Shown here one piece after another: positions 50,432 through 60,451 of a DNA stretch of 64,000 nucleotides. Below the pieces are notes generated by a model. The model searched no databases and was not told where the DNA came from. It saw only the letters and a program-made list of their open reading frames with translations. This DNA comes from Buchnera aphidicola str. Sg (Schizaphis graminum) (GTDB lineage: Bacteria > Pseudomonadota > Gammaproteobacteria > Enterobacterales > Enterobacteriaceae): the NCBI RefSeq assembly GCF_000007365.1, contig NC_004061.1:248001-312000 (forward strand), written 5' to 3'. The position numbers and the translations under genes are program-made. Numbering within the stretch: position 1 is the first letter of the stretch; each line of letters starts with the position of its first letter.

Positions 50432-51892
50432 TTATAATAACGGACTTAAAAAATAAAAAATTTTTTCTAAAATTCTAGTCCAATATGCGCGCATAGACCA
50501 AGTATTTTTATCTAATAATCGAGAATTATCAATATATTCTTTTTGTATAGCAGATAAATGATGGCTAAATTTCCTATCGTCAATTACTAAGGTAATTTCG
50601 AAATTTAACCATAAGCTTCTCATGTCTAAATTTACAGTACCAATCAAACTAAGTTGTTGATCAATTAGTATACTCTTACTATGTAATAATCCTTTTTTAA
50701 ATTGATATATTTTTACTCCTGCTTCTAATAATTCACTAAAAAATACTCTACTTGCCCATTTAACTAAAATAGAATCATGGTACAAAGGTATGATAATGCT
50801 AACTTTTACACCTCTTTGAGCAGCAGTACAAATAGCATGTAGTAAATCATCACTAGGTACAAGATATGGAGTTGTCATAATTAATTCATTTCGTGCTGAA
50901 TAAATAGCAGTTAATAACGCTTGATGAATTACATTTTTAGGAAATCCTGGACCTGATGCAATTACTTGAATACTAGAGTTTTGGTTGCATTTTTTTTTTA
51001 GCATTTCTTTATTTGGTAATTTAGGTAAAATTTTAAAACCTGTTTCAATTTCCCAATCACATGAATAAATTATACCTATAGCTGTAGCTACAGGACCTTC
51101 TATTCTTGTCATTAAATCAATCCATTGACCTACACCTGAGGATTGTTTAAATAAGTATGGATCTACAAGATTCATACTTCCAGAATAAGAAATATAATTA
51201 TCAATTAGTATAATTTTTCTGTGTTGTCTTACATCTAAACGCCTCAAAAAAATTCTTATTAAACTAACTTTTAATGCTTCTACAATTTCGATTCCAGATT
51301 TTTTCATAATGTCAAACCAAGGACTTCTAAAAAATTCTACACTTCCTGCTGAATCTAACATAAGCCTACAGTGTACTCCACGTTTAGCGGAATCTATTAA
51401 AGCCATGGCTACATCATCAGCAATACCTCCTGGTTTCCAAATATAAAATACCATTTCAATATTGTTACGAGCTGAATAAATGTCGCGTATTAAAACTTCA
51501 ATAGTATTTTGAGTGTTAGTTAAAAGAGTTATTTTATTATTTTTAATACCATAAATTCCTTGCCGATGCTTGCACAATTGAAATAAAGAAGTAGCTACTT
51601 CACTATTTTTTATTTGAAATATATATTTATAAGATTTAAGTTTATTAAGATATGTATTAGATATAGACCAAATTTTTTTTGCTATTTTCTTTTGTCTTTT
51701 TCCTAAATACAATTCGCCAAAGAAAAACCAAATAGCTATTCCTATAAATGGAATTATATAAATAGTCAAAAGCCAAGACATGGAGGAGGGTATACTACGA
51801 CGTTTAATTAAAATACGATAGGTAATATTAGCAATTAATAACCAGTATATTAAGACAACTAGCCATTTTATTAAATCATAGAAAATATCCAT
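50432..51892 (-). CDS. cls: Cardiolipin synthase A
   Basis: Makes cardiolipin from two phosphatidylglycerols at the inner membrane. Two N-terminal membrane segments (residues about 5-25 and 38-60), then two phospholipase D HKD motifs: [18 protein letters not shown] and [20 protein letters not shown]. 486 aa, same as E. coli ClsA. Leftward, downstream of the yciA-yciB-yciC and trp genes; kch, yciI and tonB of E. coli are missing between it and yciA. Confidence 0.96.
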   Translation of the reverse strand: MDIFYDLIKWLVVLIYWLLIANITYRILIKRRSIPSSMSWLLTIYIIPFIGIAIWFFFGELYLGKRQKKIAKKIWSISNTYLNKLKSYKYIFQIKNSEVATSLFQLCKHRQGIYGIKNNKITLLTNTQNTIEVLIRDIYSARNNIEMVFYIWKPGGIADDVAMALIDSAKRGVHCRLMLDSAGSVEFFRSPWFDIMKKSGIEIVEALKVSLIRIFLRRLDVRQHRKIILIDNYISYSGSMNLVDPYLFKQSSGVGQWIDLMTRIEGPVATAIGIIYSCDWEIETGFKILPKLPNKEMLKKKCNQNSSIQVIASGPGFPKNVIHQALLTAIYSARNELIMTTPYLVPSDDLLHAICTAAQRGVKVSIIIPLYHDSILVKWASRVFFSELLEAGVKIYQFKKGLLHSKSILIDQQLSLIGTVNLDMRSLWLNFEITLVIDDRKFSHHLSAIQKEYIDNSRLLDKNTWSMRAYWTRILEKIFYFLSPLL

Positions 51893-52251
51893 TCATTTGA
51901 AGGTCCTATTCATACCTTTTTATAAAATTATTTTATATTAAATTAAATATTTTTTAACTATTTAAATATGAAAAATTAACTAATAGTCTGTTTAATAAAT
52001 ATTAATGTTCTATAAAATTTTTCAAAATAAAAAAGTAATAATTTAGTATTTAAAATAAAAATGTGCATATTAAAATTAATGAATTCAACACTTTAAACAC
52101 AAGGTAAATAACTTGTTGCATTTATAATGCATGTTATTGAATTTTAAAGTGTTGAGTCTTATTTTTTAAAATTTTTTATTAAATTATGCTGAAAATTTGT
52201 TTCTAGTAGTAGAAAATATAAAAATGTTTTTAATTTTTTAAAATTTTTATT
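51893..52251. other. cls-yciA intergenic region with large inverted repeat
   Basis: 359 bases with no open frame of note. In E. coli this interval carries kch, yciI and tonB, so it is probably the eroded remainder of those genes. Its one notable feature is the inverted repeat at 52085-52155. The rest is A/T sequence in which I see nothing. Confidence 0.6.
52085..52155. repeat. 71-base structured inverted repeat
   Basis: Perfect 13-bp outer arms (52085-52097 and 52143-52155) enclose further pairings: aataac with gttatt, and tgcat with atgca around a ttata loop, separated by small bulges. The whole folds by eye into one long hairpin. It lies about 100 bases downstream of the yciA stop. On the plus strand a T-rich stretch follows, but no plus-strand gene precedes it. 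It may be a yciA terminator, a small RNA or a relic of the tonB-yciA convergent terminator. Confidence 0.6.
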
Positions 52252-52659
52252 TTAAATAATACTCATAGGTAATAATTCTCGAGGTTTTCCTGTTTCATCA
52301 ATTGCTACATATATAAATATAGCCTCTGCAGCACAATAAAATTGACCTAGAGGTTTAGAATAAATTTTTTTAATCCATACCTCTAGATTGATAGTAATAG
52401 AACTGTTTCCAGTTTTAATACAATGTGCGTAACAACTTACAATATCGCCAACAGATACAGGCTTAAAAAAAGTTATACCATTTACTTGTACTGTTACTAC
52501 TCTTCCACCAGCTATTTCCTTCGCTAATATTGCGCCACCCATATCCATTTGTGACATAATCCACCCTCCAAAGATATCACCATTAGCGTTTGTATCTGAA
52601 CGCATTGTAAGTGTTTTTAAAACTATTGTTCCTTGTGGTAATTTGTTTTTTTTTGGCAT
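52252..52659 (-). CDS. yciA: Acyl-CoA thioesterase YciA
   Basis: Hot-dog fold hydrolase of acyl-CoA esters. Family signature TMRSDTNANGDIFGGWIMSQMDMGGAILAKEIAGGRVVTVQVNG (split here by length only) and the YAHCIKTGNSSITINLEVWIKK strand match E. coli YciA. Start taken at ATG 52659 (MPKKNKLPQGTIVLKTL), which fits the E. coli length (135 against 132 aa); an in-frame ATG at 52695 would add 12 unmatched residues overlapping the upstream region next to yciB. Confidence 0.93.
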   Translation of the reverse strand: MPKKNKLPQGTIVLKTLTMRSDTNANGDIFGGWIMSQMDMGGAILAKEIAGGRVVTVQVNGITFFKPVSVGDIVSCYAHCIKTGNSSITINLEVWIKKIYSKPLGQFYCAAEAIFIYVAIDETGKPRELLPMSII

Positions 52660-52700
52660 TATTAAAATTTTCACTCTATTATATTGAAATAACATGCAAT

Positions 52701-53234
52701 TTATTTTTCTTTTAACATTTTGAAATTTATATAAATACTTGTAATTAAAATTGAAAGAAACATTAAAAATGAAAGTCCAAAGACTTTAAAATTTACCCAA
52801 ATTTTTTCTGGTAAACAAAGTGCTACATAAATATTTAAGATACTGCAAAATAAAAAAAACAATGCCCAAAAAAAATTAATTTTTTTCCAATACAAATCAG
52901 AAATTTTTATATCTTTTTCTAAAAATCTTTGTATTATAGGTTTTTTCATGAAAAATTGACTAATAAATAATATTACAGAAAATATCATATAAATTATTGT
53001 TATTTTCCATTTAATAAATTGACTGTTATGAAAGATTATTGTTAAAGAACCAAAAATAGCAATTGTAATAAAACTAAATAAATTAATTTTATCTATTTCT
53101 TTATAAATAATCCAATAAAGTAAACAAGTTAAACCTGATATAAAAATTAAAGATTTCGATGCTATAAAAATATCATAAAATCTATAAAATATGAAGAAAG
53201 TAAATATCGGTAATAAATTTAGTATTTTTTTCAT
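52701..53234 (-). CDS. yciB: Septation/envelope protein YciB (IspZ)
   Basis: Inner membrane protein of the intracellular septation A family with about five membrane segments. The start MKKILNLLPIFTFFIFYRFYDIFIASKSL and the FFMKKPIIQRFLEK and WVNFKVFGL regions match the family. 177 aa (E. coli 179). In E. coli it interacts with elongation and division proteins; its precise role is unsettled. Between yciA and yciC as in E. coli. Confidence 0.92.
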   Translation of the reverse strand: MKKILNLLPIFTFFIFYRFYDIFIASKSLIFISGLTCLLYWIIYKEIDKINLFSFITIAIFGSLTIIFHNSQFIKWKITIIYMIFSVILFISQFFMKKPIIQRFLEKDIKISDLYWKKINFFWALFFLFCSILNIYVALCLPEKIWVNFKVFGLSFLMFLSILITSIYINFKMLKEK

Positions 53235-53262
53235 ATTAAAAACCTAAAAAATATTTAATTAT

Positions 53263-54006
53263 TTAAGAACGCAAAAAAAGCATATAAAAACGAAATAAAT
53301 ATACAATTAAGATTGAAAAAAATATATTCATATTAATATTCAAGATTAAAAAAATAAAATTCTTACTTATTATATAAGTATTAGAAAATACTGTTGTTAA
53401 AATAAATTTAACACACATCCAAAATAAAACACTGGTTCCAACAATATTTAAATGTTTACAGGAAATAGAAATACTAAGACGTATACAATCTATTAAATTG
53501 TTTTTTTTAAACGATAAAATAATAGGTGATAACGCAAGTAGAACTGATAAAAATATACCTGGAAAAATAAAAAACATAAAACCTATTTGAATAAAAAAAG
53601 TTGTGATAAAATTTAATATAAATAAACTCGGTAAAAATTTACATAAGGAGTTCAGTGAAAACTGAATTGATTCCTTTTTATGATTAGATAAATGTGTAAT
53701 TAAAGTAATTATACTACCTAACAAAAAAGTTTTACTTATCAAAAATTCAAATATTTTGAATATTGAATATTTAAGTAATTCTTTTTTTTCATATATACTC
53801 ATACTATTAATTAAATCAAAGATCGAATGAGAACTTAGAAATTTTTTGTTTTCTATTATAGAAATAATATGTATATTAGGTTTGATAAGAACGTTTATTA
53901 AAATACTTATAAAAGCAGCTAATACAGATATAAAAATAATAATTTTTATTTCTTTAGATACGAAATGATACGTATCATTACACAATTCACGTATTGTTAT
54001 AGACAT
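53263..54006 (-). CDS. yciC: YciC family inner membrane protein
   Basis: UPF0259 membrane protein of unknown function, with about six hydrophobic segments and a conserved N-terminus (MSITIRELCNDTYHFVSKE). 247 aa, equal to E. coli. It keeps the E. coli neighbourhood yciA-yciB-yciC; ompW, which stands between yciC and the trp operon side in E. coli, is absent. Retention of both yciB and yciC in such a small genome suggests an envelope role, but nothing in the sequence shows what it is. Confidence 0.9.
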   Translation of the reverse strand: MSITIRELCNDTYHFVSKEIKIIIFISVLAAFISILINVLIKPNIHIISIIENKKFLSSHSIFDLINSMSIYEKKELLKYSIFKIFEFLISKTFLLGSIITLITHLSNHKKESIQFSLNSLCKFLPSLFILNFITTFFIQIGFMFFIFPGIFLSVLLALSPIILSFKKNNLIDCIRLSISISCKHLNIVGTSVLFWMCVKFILTTVFSNTYIISKNFIFLILNINMNIFFSILIVYLFRFYMLFLRS

Positions 54007-54117
54007 GTATATTCCTTAATAAAAATTGTATAAAATTTAAAGATTATACACATTTTTTTAGATAAAATTTTTTTCAATAAATTTATTAAAGATAGATAAA
54101 ATTTAAGTTTTTATAAA

Positions 54118-54933
54118 CTAAGATTGTACGAATTTAGTAGCTTTTTTTAATTTACTAGTAAAATTTTTTATCTCATTTATCATTTTTTTTTCTTTGTTTA
54201 AATTTTTTTCGATTATATCGATAATTGCTGAACCACATATTACACCATTAGTACCAGATAAAATCGATTTTTGAATTTGTGTAGGGTTTTCAATTCCAAA
54301 TCCTTGTAGTAGTGGAAGAGAATTATATTTTTTTATTTTTTCTATAAATATATTTGACAATGATATTGTTTTTTTTTCTATCCCAGTTACTCCTGGACGA
54401 GATAATAAATAAATATATCCCTTTGCATATAAAGAAATTTTAGATAAAAGTGAATCGTCTGCATCAGGAGGACATATAAAAATAGAATTAATATTATATT
54501 GATTTGCTATCTTGTAAAAAGGTTCATATTCTTCTATAGGTATATCTGCTATTAATACAGAATCCAAACCAGATCGAAAACATTGATAATAGAAGTTTTT
54601 AATACCGTAATTGTATACTAAATTGGCATATAATAAGATACCAATAGGTAAATGCAAATACTTATTACGTATATTCTCAATGAGTTCAAAACATTGTAAA
54701 AAAGTGTTTTTTTTATATAATGCACGCAGACTTGCTTTTTGAATAATAGGACCATCTGCTAATGGATCTGAAAATGGAATTCCTAATTCTAAAGCATCTG
54801 CTCCATTTTCAATCAGTGTTTCAATAATTTTTAATGACATTTCTAAAGAAGGATCTCCTATCACTACGAAAGGTACAAAACATCCTTCTTTAAGAAAAGA
54901 TAATTTTTGAAACATTTTTTTATAACGACTCAT
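54118..54933 (-). CDS. trpA: Tryptophan synthase alpha chain
   Basis: Cleaves indole-3-glycerol phosphate to indole, channelled to TrpB. TIM barrel with catalytic Glu49 and Asp60 in [19 protein letters not shown], and phosphate loop LQGFGI and [12 protein letters not shown]. 271 aa (E. coli 268). Its start overlaps the trpB end by 14 bases, so translation is likely coupled. Last gene of the trpDCBA cluster. Confidence 0.97.
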   Translation of the reverse strand: MSRYKKMFQKLSFLKEGCFVPFVVIGDPSLEMSLKIIETLIENGADALELGIPFSDPLADGPIIQKASLRALYKKNTFLQCFELIENIRNKYLHLPIGILLYANLVYNYGIKNFYYQCFRSGLDSVLIADIPIEEYEPFYKIANQYNINSIFICPPDADDSLLSKISLYAKGYIYLLSRPGVTGIEKKTISLSNIFIEKIKKYNSLPLLQGFGIENPTQIQKSILSGTNGVICGSAIIDIIEKNLNKEKKMINEIKNFTSKLKKATKFVQS

Positions 54934-56119
54934 GTTTTTTTTCCGTTTTTTTTAAAATCTCACGAACTGTAAATATATCTTTGTCTCCACGTCCAGAAAG
55001 ATTCACAATAAATACTTGTTCTTTTTTAGGATCTAGATACATTAATTTTAATGCATAAGCTAATGCATGAGAAGACTCTAGTGCAGGAATAATACCTTCT
55101 TTTTTAGATAAAATTTGGAAAGCTTCTAAAGCTTCTATATCAGTAATGGATACATATTTAGCACGATGAATACTATTTAACCAAGAATGTTCAGGACCAA
55201 CAGAAGGAAAATCTAAACCAGCAGAAATAGACCAAGATTTTTCTATTTGACCTTCTTGACTTTGCATTAAATGTGATTTCATTCCAAAATAAATACCTGT
55301 TCTACCATGATTTAATGGTGCTCCATGTTTTCCTGTTTCTATACCCTGACCAGCTGGTTCCACACCAATTAAATTCACGTCTTCATCTATAAAGTCAGAA
55401 AAAATACCAATTGCATTAGACCCACCACCTACACAAGCAATTATTGCATCTGGTAATCTATTTTCTTGTTCTAGAATTTGTTTTTTTGCCTCTTCTCCAA
55501 TCATTTTTTGAAATTCTTTTACAATTGTGGGATAGGGATGTGGACCTGCAGCAGTACCAATCATATAATGTGATTTTTGATAATTTCTAGACCAATCACG
55601 TAAAGCTTCATTGCATGCATCTTTTAATGTTCCTGATCCACTTTCTACTGATACGACTTCTGCTCCCATTAATTTCATACGAAAAACATTCGGACTTTGT
55701 CTTTTTATATCTTTGTAACCCATATAAATTTTACATTTTAAATTAAATAATGCAGAAGCAATAGCAGCAGCAACACCATGTTGACCAGCACCAGTTTCAG
55801 CAATTATTTCTTTTTTTTTCATTTTTACTGCTAACATTGCTTGTCCTAATACCTGATTAGTTTTATGAGCTCCTCCATGTAATAGGTCTTCTCTTTTAAG
55901 ATAAATACGTGTTTTTGTACCATTAGTTAAATTATTACATAAAGTGAGCGGAGTTGGTCTTCCAGCATAATTCTTTAAATAGTTAAAAAAACTTTTTTGA
56001 AAATTTGAATCTTTTTTTGCGTCAACAAAATTTTTTTCTAATTGATATAAAGCTGGCATTAATATTTGAGGAACATACATACCTCCAAATTTGCCAAAAT
56101 AAGGATTAAGTAAAGTCAT
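54920..56119 (-). CDS. trpB: Tryptophan synthase beta chain
   Basis: Pyridoxal-phosphate enzyme joining indole and serine to tryptophan. The PLP lysine is Lys86 in [12 protein letters not shown], with phosphate loop GGGSNAIG and the monovalent-cation and hinge regions conserved ([18 protein letters not shown]). 399 aa (E. coli 397). Strongly conserved, as expected for a gene that feeds the host. 37 bases separate it from trpC. Confidence 0.98.
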   Translation of the reverse strand: MTLLNPYFGKFGGMYVPQILMPALYQLEKNFVDAKKDSNFQKSFFNYLKNYAGRPTPLTLCNNLTNGTKTRIYLKREDLLHGGAHKTNQVLGQAMLAVKMKKKEIIAETGAGQHGVAAAIASALFNLKCKIYMGYKDIKRQSPNVFRMKLMGAEVVSVESGSGTLKDACNEALRDWSRNYQKSHYMIGTAAGPHPYPTIVKEFQKMIGEEAKKQILEQENRLPDAIIACVGGGSNAIGIFSDFIDEDVNLIGVEPAGQGIETGKHGAPLNHGRTGIYFGMKSHLMQSQEGQIEKSWSISAGLDFPSVGPEHSWLNSIHRAKYVSITDIEALEAFQILSKKEGIIPALESSHALAYALKLMYLDPKKEQVFIVNLSGRGDKDIFTVREILKKTEKKHESL

Positions 56120-56156
56120 TTTTCGTTGATTTCCAATATGTTTTTAATATAATTGA

Positions 56157-57512
56157 TTAAAAAGTTAGTTTTTTAAAAATTAAACTAATTTTTTTGTGAT
56201 CTTTGATGCCAGGAGATTTTTCTACTCCTGAATTAAAATCTAATCCTGAACAGTTTAATTGCGATGCAATAAGAACATTGTCTGTATTAATACCCCCTGC
56301 TAGGATGACATTTTCTAGAATAGATCCTTTTAAAATCGACCAATTAAAAGTTTTGTTAGTCCCTCCTGAACCAGAATCAAAAATATATTTATCGATATGA
56401 TCCCAATTTAATAATGGCAGTGTAGATTGAATAGAAAAAGCTTTCCAAATCTTTATTTTTTTACATAATTTTTTTCTTAATATATTAATATATTTTTGAT
56501 TTTCAGAACCATGTAATTGAACAGCATATAAAGAAAGTCGTTGAGCTATATTAACAATTTTTTCTATATCTTGATTTTGAAAAACACCTATGAATCTTAA
56601 ATTATTTTCAAAAATCATTTTTTCTGCTATTTTTTCGTTAGTTTTACGTAAAGAATTGTCTGCAAAAATTAATCCTCCATAGACTGCACCACAACTTTCT
56701 ACAATTTTTGCGTCAATAATACGAGTCAGTCCACATACCTTATTATCTCCTATGATTAAAGATTTGATATTTGTTTCTAAATTTGTCCTGTACATTAAAC
56801 TTGAACCTATTAAAAAACCATGAACAATGTTACTTAATTCTTTTATCTGATGGTTTTTTTTTATTCCTGATTCACTAACAATGATTTTATTTTTAATTAA
56901 AGGTGATAAAGTTCGTGTTCTATTCAAATCTATTGATAAATCGTGTAAATTACGGTTATTTATTCCAATAACAGAAGCATTCAATTTGATAGCTCGCTTT
57001 AATTCTTTAATATTATTAATTTCTGTCAGTACTCCCATATTTAATTCTTTTGCAATTCTAGATAGTTCGAGATATTGACTATCGTTTAATACAGATAACA
57101 TCAATAAAATAGCATCAGCACTATAATATCTTGCTAAATAAACTTGATATGAATCAATAAAAAAATCTTTGCATAAAATCGGTTGAGATACACATCTTCT
57201 TACAACATTGATATATTCTATATTTCCATGAAAATATTTTTCATCTGTAAGAACTGAAATAGCTGAAGCATAATTTTTATAAATATTTGCAATTTCAATC
57301 AAATTAAATTTTTTTCTAATTATTCCTAAAGAAGGAGAACTTTTTTTGCATTCTAATATAAAAAAGGGACGTTTTTCTTTTAAAGAATTATAAAAGTTAC
57401 GTGTTTCTTTATTAATTTTGTTTTTAAATTTAATTAATGGTTGTATTTTTTTTCTATATTTAATCCAATCTATTTTATCTTTTATAATTTTATTTAGTAT
57501 TGTTTCTTGCAT
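56157..57512 (-). CDS. trpC: Bifunctional indole-3-glycerol phosphate synthase / PRA isomerase
   Basis: Fused TrpC (residues 1-about 255) and TrpF (about 256-451), catalysing the two steps between phosphoribosyl anthranilate and indole-3-glycerol phosphate. TrpC motifs FILECKKSSPSLG, ILCKDFFI, GINNRNLHDL, VSESGI; TrpF motifs KVCGLTRIIDA, YGGLIFADNS, LAGGINTDN and GLDFNSGVEKSPGIKDHKKI. 451 aa, E. coli type fusion (452). The trpD stop lies 1 base before its start. Confidence 0.97.
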   Translation of the reverse strand: MQETILNKIIKDKIDWIKYRKKIQPLIKFKNKINKETRNFYNSLKEKRPFFILECKKSSPSLGIIRKKFNLIEIANIYKNYASAISVLTDEKYFHGNIEYINVVRRCVSQPILCKDFFIDSYQVYLARYYSADAILLMLSVLNDSQYLELSRIAKELNMGVLTEINNIKELKRAIKLNASVIGINNRNLHDLSIDLNRTRTLSPLIKNKIIVSESGIKKNHQIKELSNIVHGFLIGSSLMYRTNLETNIKSLIIGDNKVCGLTRIIDAKIVESCGAVYGGLIFADNSLRKTNEKIAEKMIFENNLRFIGVFQNQDIEKIVNIAQRLSLYAVQLHGSENQKYINILRKKLCKKIKIWKAFSIQSTLPLLNWDHIDKYIFDSGSGGTNKTFNWSILKGSILENVILAGGINTDNVLIASQLNCSGLDFNSGVEKSPGIKDHKKISLIFKKLTF

Positions 57513-57513
57513 A

Positions 57514-58521
57514 TTAATCTTCTTTCAACATATTAGAAACTTGCATTATATGTTTATAAACGTCTCCACTGCGAATTTTTTTCAGTGCTATTTTTGTATT
57601 TTCTTTTAAATTTTCGTGTCCAAAAATTTTTAGTAATAATGCCACATTAACTGCAATTAATTCTTCATGTAATTTTTCACCTTTACCCTGCATTGTTTTT
57701 TTAATGATATGGTAGTTTTCTTCTGGTGAATATTCTACAAATATTGATTTAGAATGTCTTTTTATACCAAAATCCTCTGGTTCTAATTCATACGAATAAA
57801 TTTTATTATTTAATAATTCAGAAATATATGTCGTACCGTGCAATGTAACTTCATCTGTATCATCACCATGTAAAATTATACCCCGTTGATATTTTAGTTT
57901 TTTTAAAATTCTAGACATAGGATTTACTAAATCTTTTTTATAAACACCAATTAAAGTCAAAGGAGGACGAGAAGGATTAAGAAATGGTCCTAGTAAATTA
58001 AAAATAGTTTTAATTTTTAGGATACTACGAGTTTTAGATGCATATTTAAAAACACTGTGATATTTAGGAGCAAACAGAAAACAAATATTTAATTTATCTA
58101 AAATTTTTTTAGAATTTTCTAGAGATGTATTTAAGTTGATTTTAAATTTATTTAAAAGATCGGAAGAACCAGATTTACTTGAAACTCCTTTGTTACAATG
58201 TTTAATAATTTTAAATCCACAGGATGCAGCAACAAAAGCACTCGAAGTGGAGACATTAATAGTATTTTTACTATCGCCACCTGTTCCAACTATATCAGAA
58301 AAAATATAATTGGGTCTAGGAAAGAATTTCATTCTTTCTGAAAATGCATATATTGCACCTAATATTTCTTTTTCTGATTCACCATGCATTTGCATTGCTG
58401 TTAAAATAGATGATAATTGTATTTCATTGATTTTACCTAATGCAATTGATTTAAAAAGTTGATAGCTTTCCTCTTGATTTAAGGATTTTGATTCATAAAT
58501 TTTATTAAAAATATTTTGCAT
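57514..58521 (-). CDS. trpD: Anthranilate phosphoribosyltransferase (stand-alone TrpD)
   Basis: Adds phosphoribosyl to anthranilate. Family motifs DIVGTGGDSKNTINVST, CNKGVSSKSGSSDLL, NLLGPFLNPSRP and HGDDTDEVTLHGTTYISEL are complete. 335 aa: only the transferase domain, whereas E. coli has a TrpG-TrpD fusion of 531 aa. No trpE, trpG or Trp-codon leader precedes it; upstream is a 211-base A+T-rich gap and then a divergent transporter. In many aphid Buchnera trpEG is on a plasmid, which fits. Confidence 0.96.
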   Translation of the reverse strand: MQNIFNKIYESKSLNQEESYQLFKSIALGKINEIQLSSILTAMQMHGESEKEILGAIYAFSERMKFFPRPNYIFSDIVGTGGDSKNTINVSTSSAFVAASCGFKIIKHCNKGVSSKSGSSDLLNKFKINLNTSLENSKKILDKLNICFLFAPKYHSVFKYASKTRSILKIKTIFNLLGPFLNPSRPPLTLIGVYKKDLVNPMSRILKKLKYQRGIILHGDDTDEVTLHGTTYISELLNNKIYSYELEPEDFGIKRHSKSIFVEYSPEENYHIIKKTMQGKGEKLHEELIAVNVALLLKIFGHENLKENTKIALKKIRSGDVYKHIMQVSNMLKED

Positions 58522-58732
58522 GAATGACCTTTTAAAAATTTTTTAAAAAAATTGGGATTTTTTATTATCTTGATAATTTTTCACAATAATCTATTGATTA
58601 AAATAATTCAATTTAAATTTTTAAAAAAATTTATCCTTAAATATTTTATTATTTTTTATAAAAAATAAGATGTAACTATTATTAGTTTAATATGTTATAT
58701 AGTCTATATTTTTATTATCTTGGAATTTTAAT

Positions 58733-59635
58733 ATGCACAAAATTATAATCATAATGTTGTTTTTTTTAGTTTCAATTACTTGGGGGACAACTTGGATCGC
58801 AATGAAAATCGCAGTAGAAACAATCCCACCTTTTTTTGCGACTGGGATAAGATTTTTAGCAGCCTCTCCATTGTTAATTATACTTTCTTATTTAACAAAA
58901 AAACCTCTTTTATTCCCGTATGGTCAAAGACGTTTTCAAATTTTTATTTCTATCTTTTATTTTTCAATACCTTTTACATTAATGTTATATGGTGGTAGTT
59001 ATGTAAATTCTTCTATTTCTTCTATTATATTTGCTAATATGCCTGTTTTAGTATTAATAATTTCACATTTCTATTTAAAAAAAAAAATAAATTTTATTCA
59101 AAAAGTTGGTATGGTAATTGCTTTAATTACATTATTTTTCGTGTTATTAATAGATCTTAAATCGGAATGTTTTTTTCAGTGGAAAGGTATTTTAGCTTTA
59201 CTTTTAGCATTACTTAGTCATGCTGTAATTTACGTTGAATGTCAAAAAAAATCTTGTAATGTATCTGTTATTACATTTAATGCACTACCGTCTTTAATAT
59301 CTGGAATATTTTTGTCTATTATATCCTGGTTTATCGAATCTCCTAACATTAATTTTTTTTCTACTAGATCTATTTTAGCTGTTTTTTATCTTGGTAATTT
59401 TTGTGGTATTTGCGGTATTTTATCTTATTTTTATTTGCAAAAAAGAGTCAGTTCGTTCTATGCTTCTATAGTTTTTTTAATTTTCCCATTAATTGCAGGT
59501 TTTTTAGAAATATATATTTATAAAAAAACAATCTTATTGTATGAGTTATGGTTTATTATTCCGTCAGGATTAGGAATATTATTAACTTTAATTCCAATAA
59601 ATTTTTTTAAAAATATTATAAGGTTTTCAAAATGA
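58733..59635 (+). CDS. EamA/DMT-family transporter
   Basis: Ten predicted membrane segments arranged as two EamA repeats of about 140 residues. The opening [38 protein letters not shown] is typical of the drug/metabolite transporter superfamily (YedA/PecM-like). 300 aa. No E. coli gene occupies this spot between trp and rluB (rnm and yciO do), so it was moved or kept here. The stop overlaps the rluB start by 4 bases (atga). DMT proteins often export amino acids or other metabolites; proximity to trp genes is suggestive only, and the substrate cannot be read from sequence. Confidence 0.88.
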   Translation: MHKIIIIMLFFLVSITWGTTWIAMKIAVETIPPFFATGIRFLAASPLLIILSYLTKKPLLFPYGQRRFQIFISIFYFSIPFTLMLYGGSYVNSSISSIIFANMPVLVLIISHFYLKKKINFIQKVGMVIALITLFFVLLIDLKSECFFQWKGILALLLALLSHAVIYVECQKKSCNVSVITFNALPSLISGIFLSIISWFIESPNINFFSTRSILAVFYLGNFCGICGILSYFYLQKRVSSFYASIVFLIFPLIAGFLEIYIYKKTILLYELWFIIPSGLGILLTLIPINFFKNIIRFSK

Positions 59636-60405
59636 CTGCAAAAATACAAAAAATATTATCTGATTTAGGATATGGTTCACGTCGTTTTATTGAATGTATG
59701 ATTAAATGCGGTAAAATAAGTATTAATGGTGAAAAAGCTATTATTGGTCAGTATTTAAATAAAAAAAACCCTGGTGAAATTTTAATTGATAAAAAAAAAA
59801 TAATTGTAAAAAGAAACAAAAATCTTCCTAAAGTTTTAATTTATAATAAGCCTATAGGAGAAGTTTGCACTAGAGATGATTTTCAAAAAAGATTAACTGT
59901 ATTTGATAAACTTCCTAAATTGAATTTAAATCGATGGGTTAGTGTAGGAAGATTAGATATTAATACTAAAGGTTTGTTGTTATTCACTAATGACGGAACA
60001 TTAGCTAATAAACTAATGCATCCACGTAGTCAAATTGAAAGAGAATATAATATTCGAATTTTTGGAGAAATGAACAAAAATAAAATAAACATTTTAAGAA
60101 AAGGAGTTAAAATTATACATGGTTACGTTTCTTTTAAAGAAATAGTACCCTTGTACGATAAAAAAGAAGGCAAAAACAAATGGTTTAAGGGTATTTTGTG
60201 CGAAGGTAAAAATCGTGAAATTAGATTAATGTTTAAATCTATTCAATGTCAAGTAAATCAATTAATTAGAGTTCGATACGGTAATATTATCTTACCAAAA
60301 AATCTAAAAGAAGGTCAATGGATGATGTTAAATTCAATATTTTTGAAAAAATTATATAATCTAATTAATTTTGATAAAGAAATAATCAACAAGAAAAAAA
60401 ATTGA
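59632..60405 (+). CDS. rluB: 23S rRNA pseudouridine2605 synthase RluB
   Basis: Makes pseudouridine at position 2605 of 23S rRNA. S4 domain at the N-terminus ([18 protein letters not shown]), catalytic Asp in [18 protein letters not shown], then REYNIRIFG and [11 protein letters not shown]; shows the RluB rather than RluE/RluF pattern by length and by its place before sohB-topA. 257 aa (E. coli 291, which has a longer tail). Translationally coupled to the upstream transporter by a 4-base overlap. Confidence 0.93.
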   Translation: MTAKIQKILSDLGYGSRRFIECMIKCGKISINGEKAIIGQYLNKKNPGEILIDKKKIIVKRNKNLPKVLIYNKPIGEVCTRDDFQKRLTVFDKLPKLNLNRWVSVGRLDINTKGLLLFTNDGTLANKLMHPRSQIEREYNIRIFGEMNKNKINILRKGVKIIHGYVSFKEIVPLYDKKEGKNKWFKGILCEGKNREIRLMFKSIQCQVNQLIRVRYGNIILPKNLKEGQWMMLNSIFLKKLYNLINFDKEIINKKKN

Positions 60406-60451
60406 AAAAATTTTTATACACTACAAATTTATTTTTAAAAAGGTTAATTTT

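Noticed and set aside
52085..52155. Structured element between cls and yciA as a tRNA gene
   Set aside because: Although it can fold with several stems, there is no T-arm consensus (ggttcraatcc), no 7-bp acceptor with proper spacing and no anticodon arm.
58522..58732. trp attenuator or leader peptide upstream of trpD
   Set aside because: No short frame with tandem Trp codons and no alternative hairpins of the trpL type are visible.
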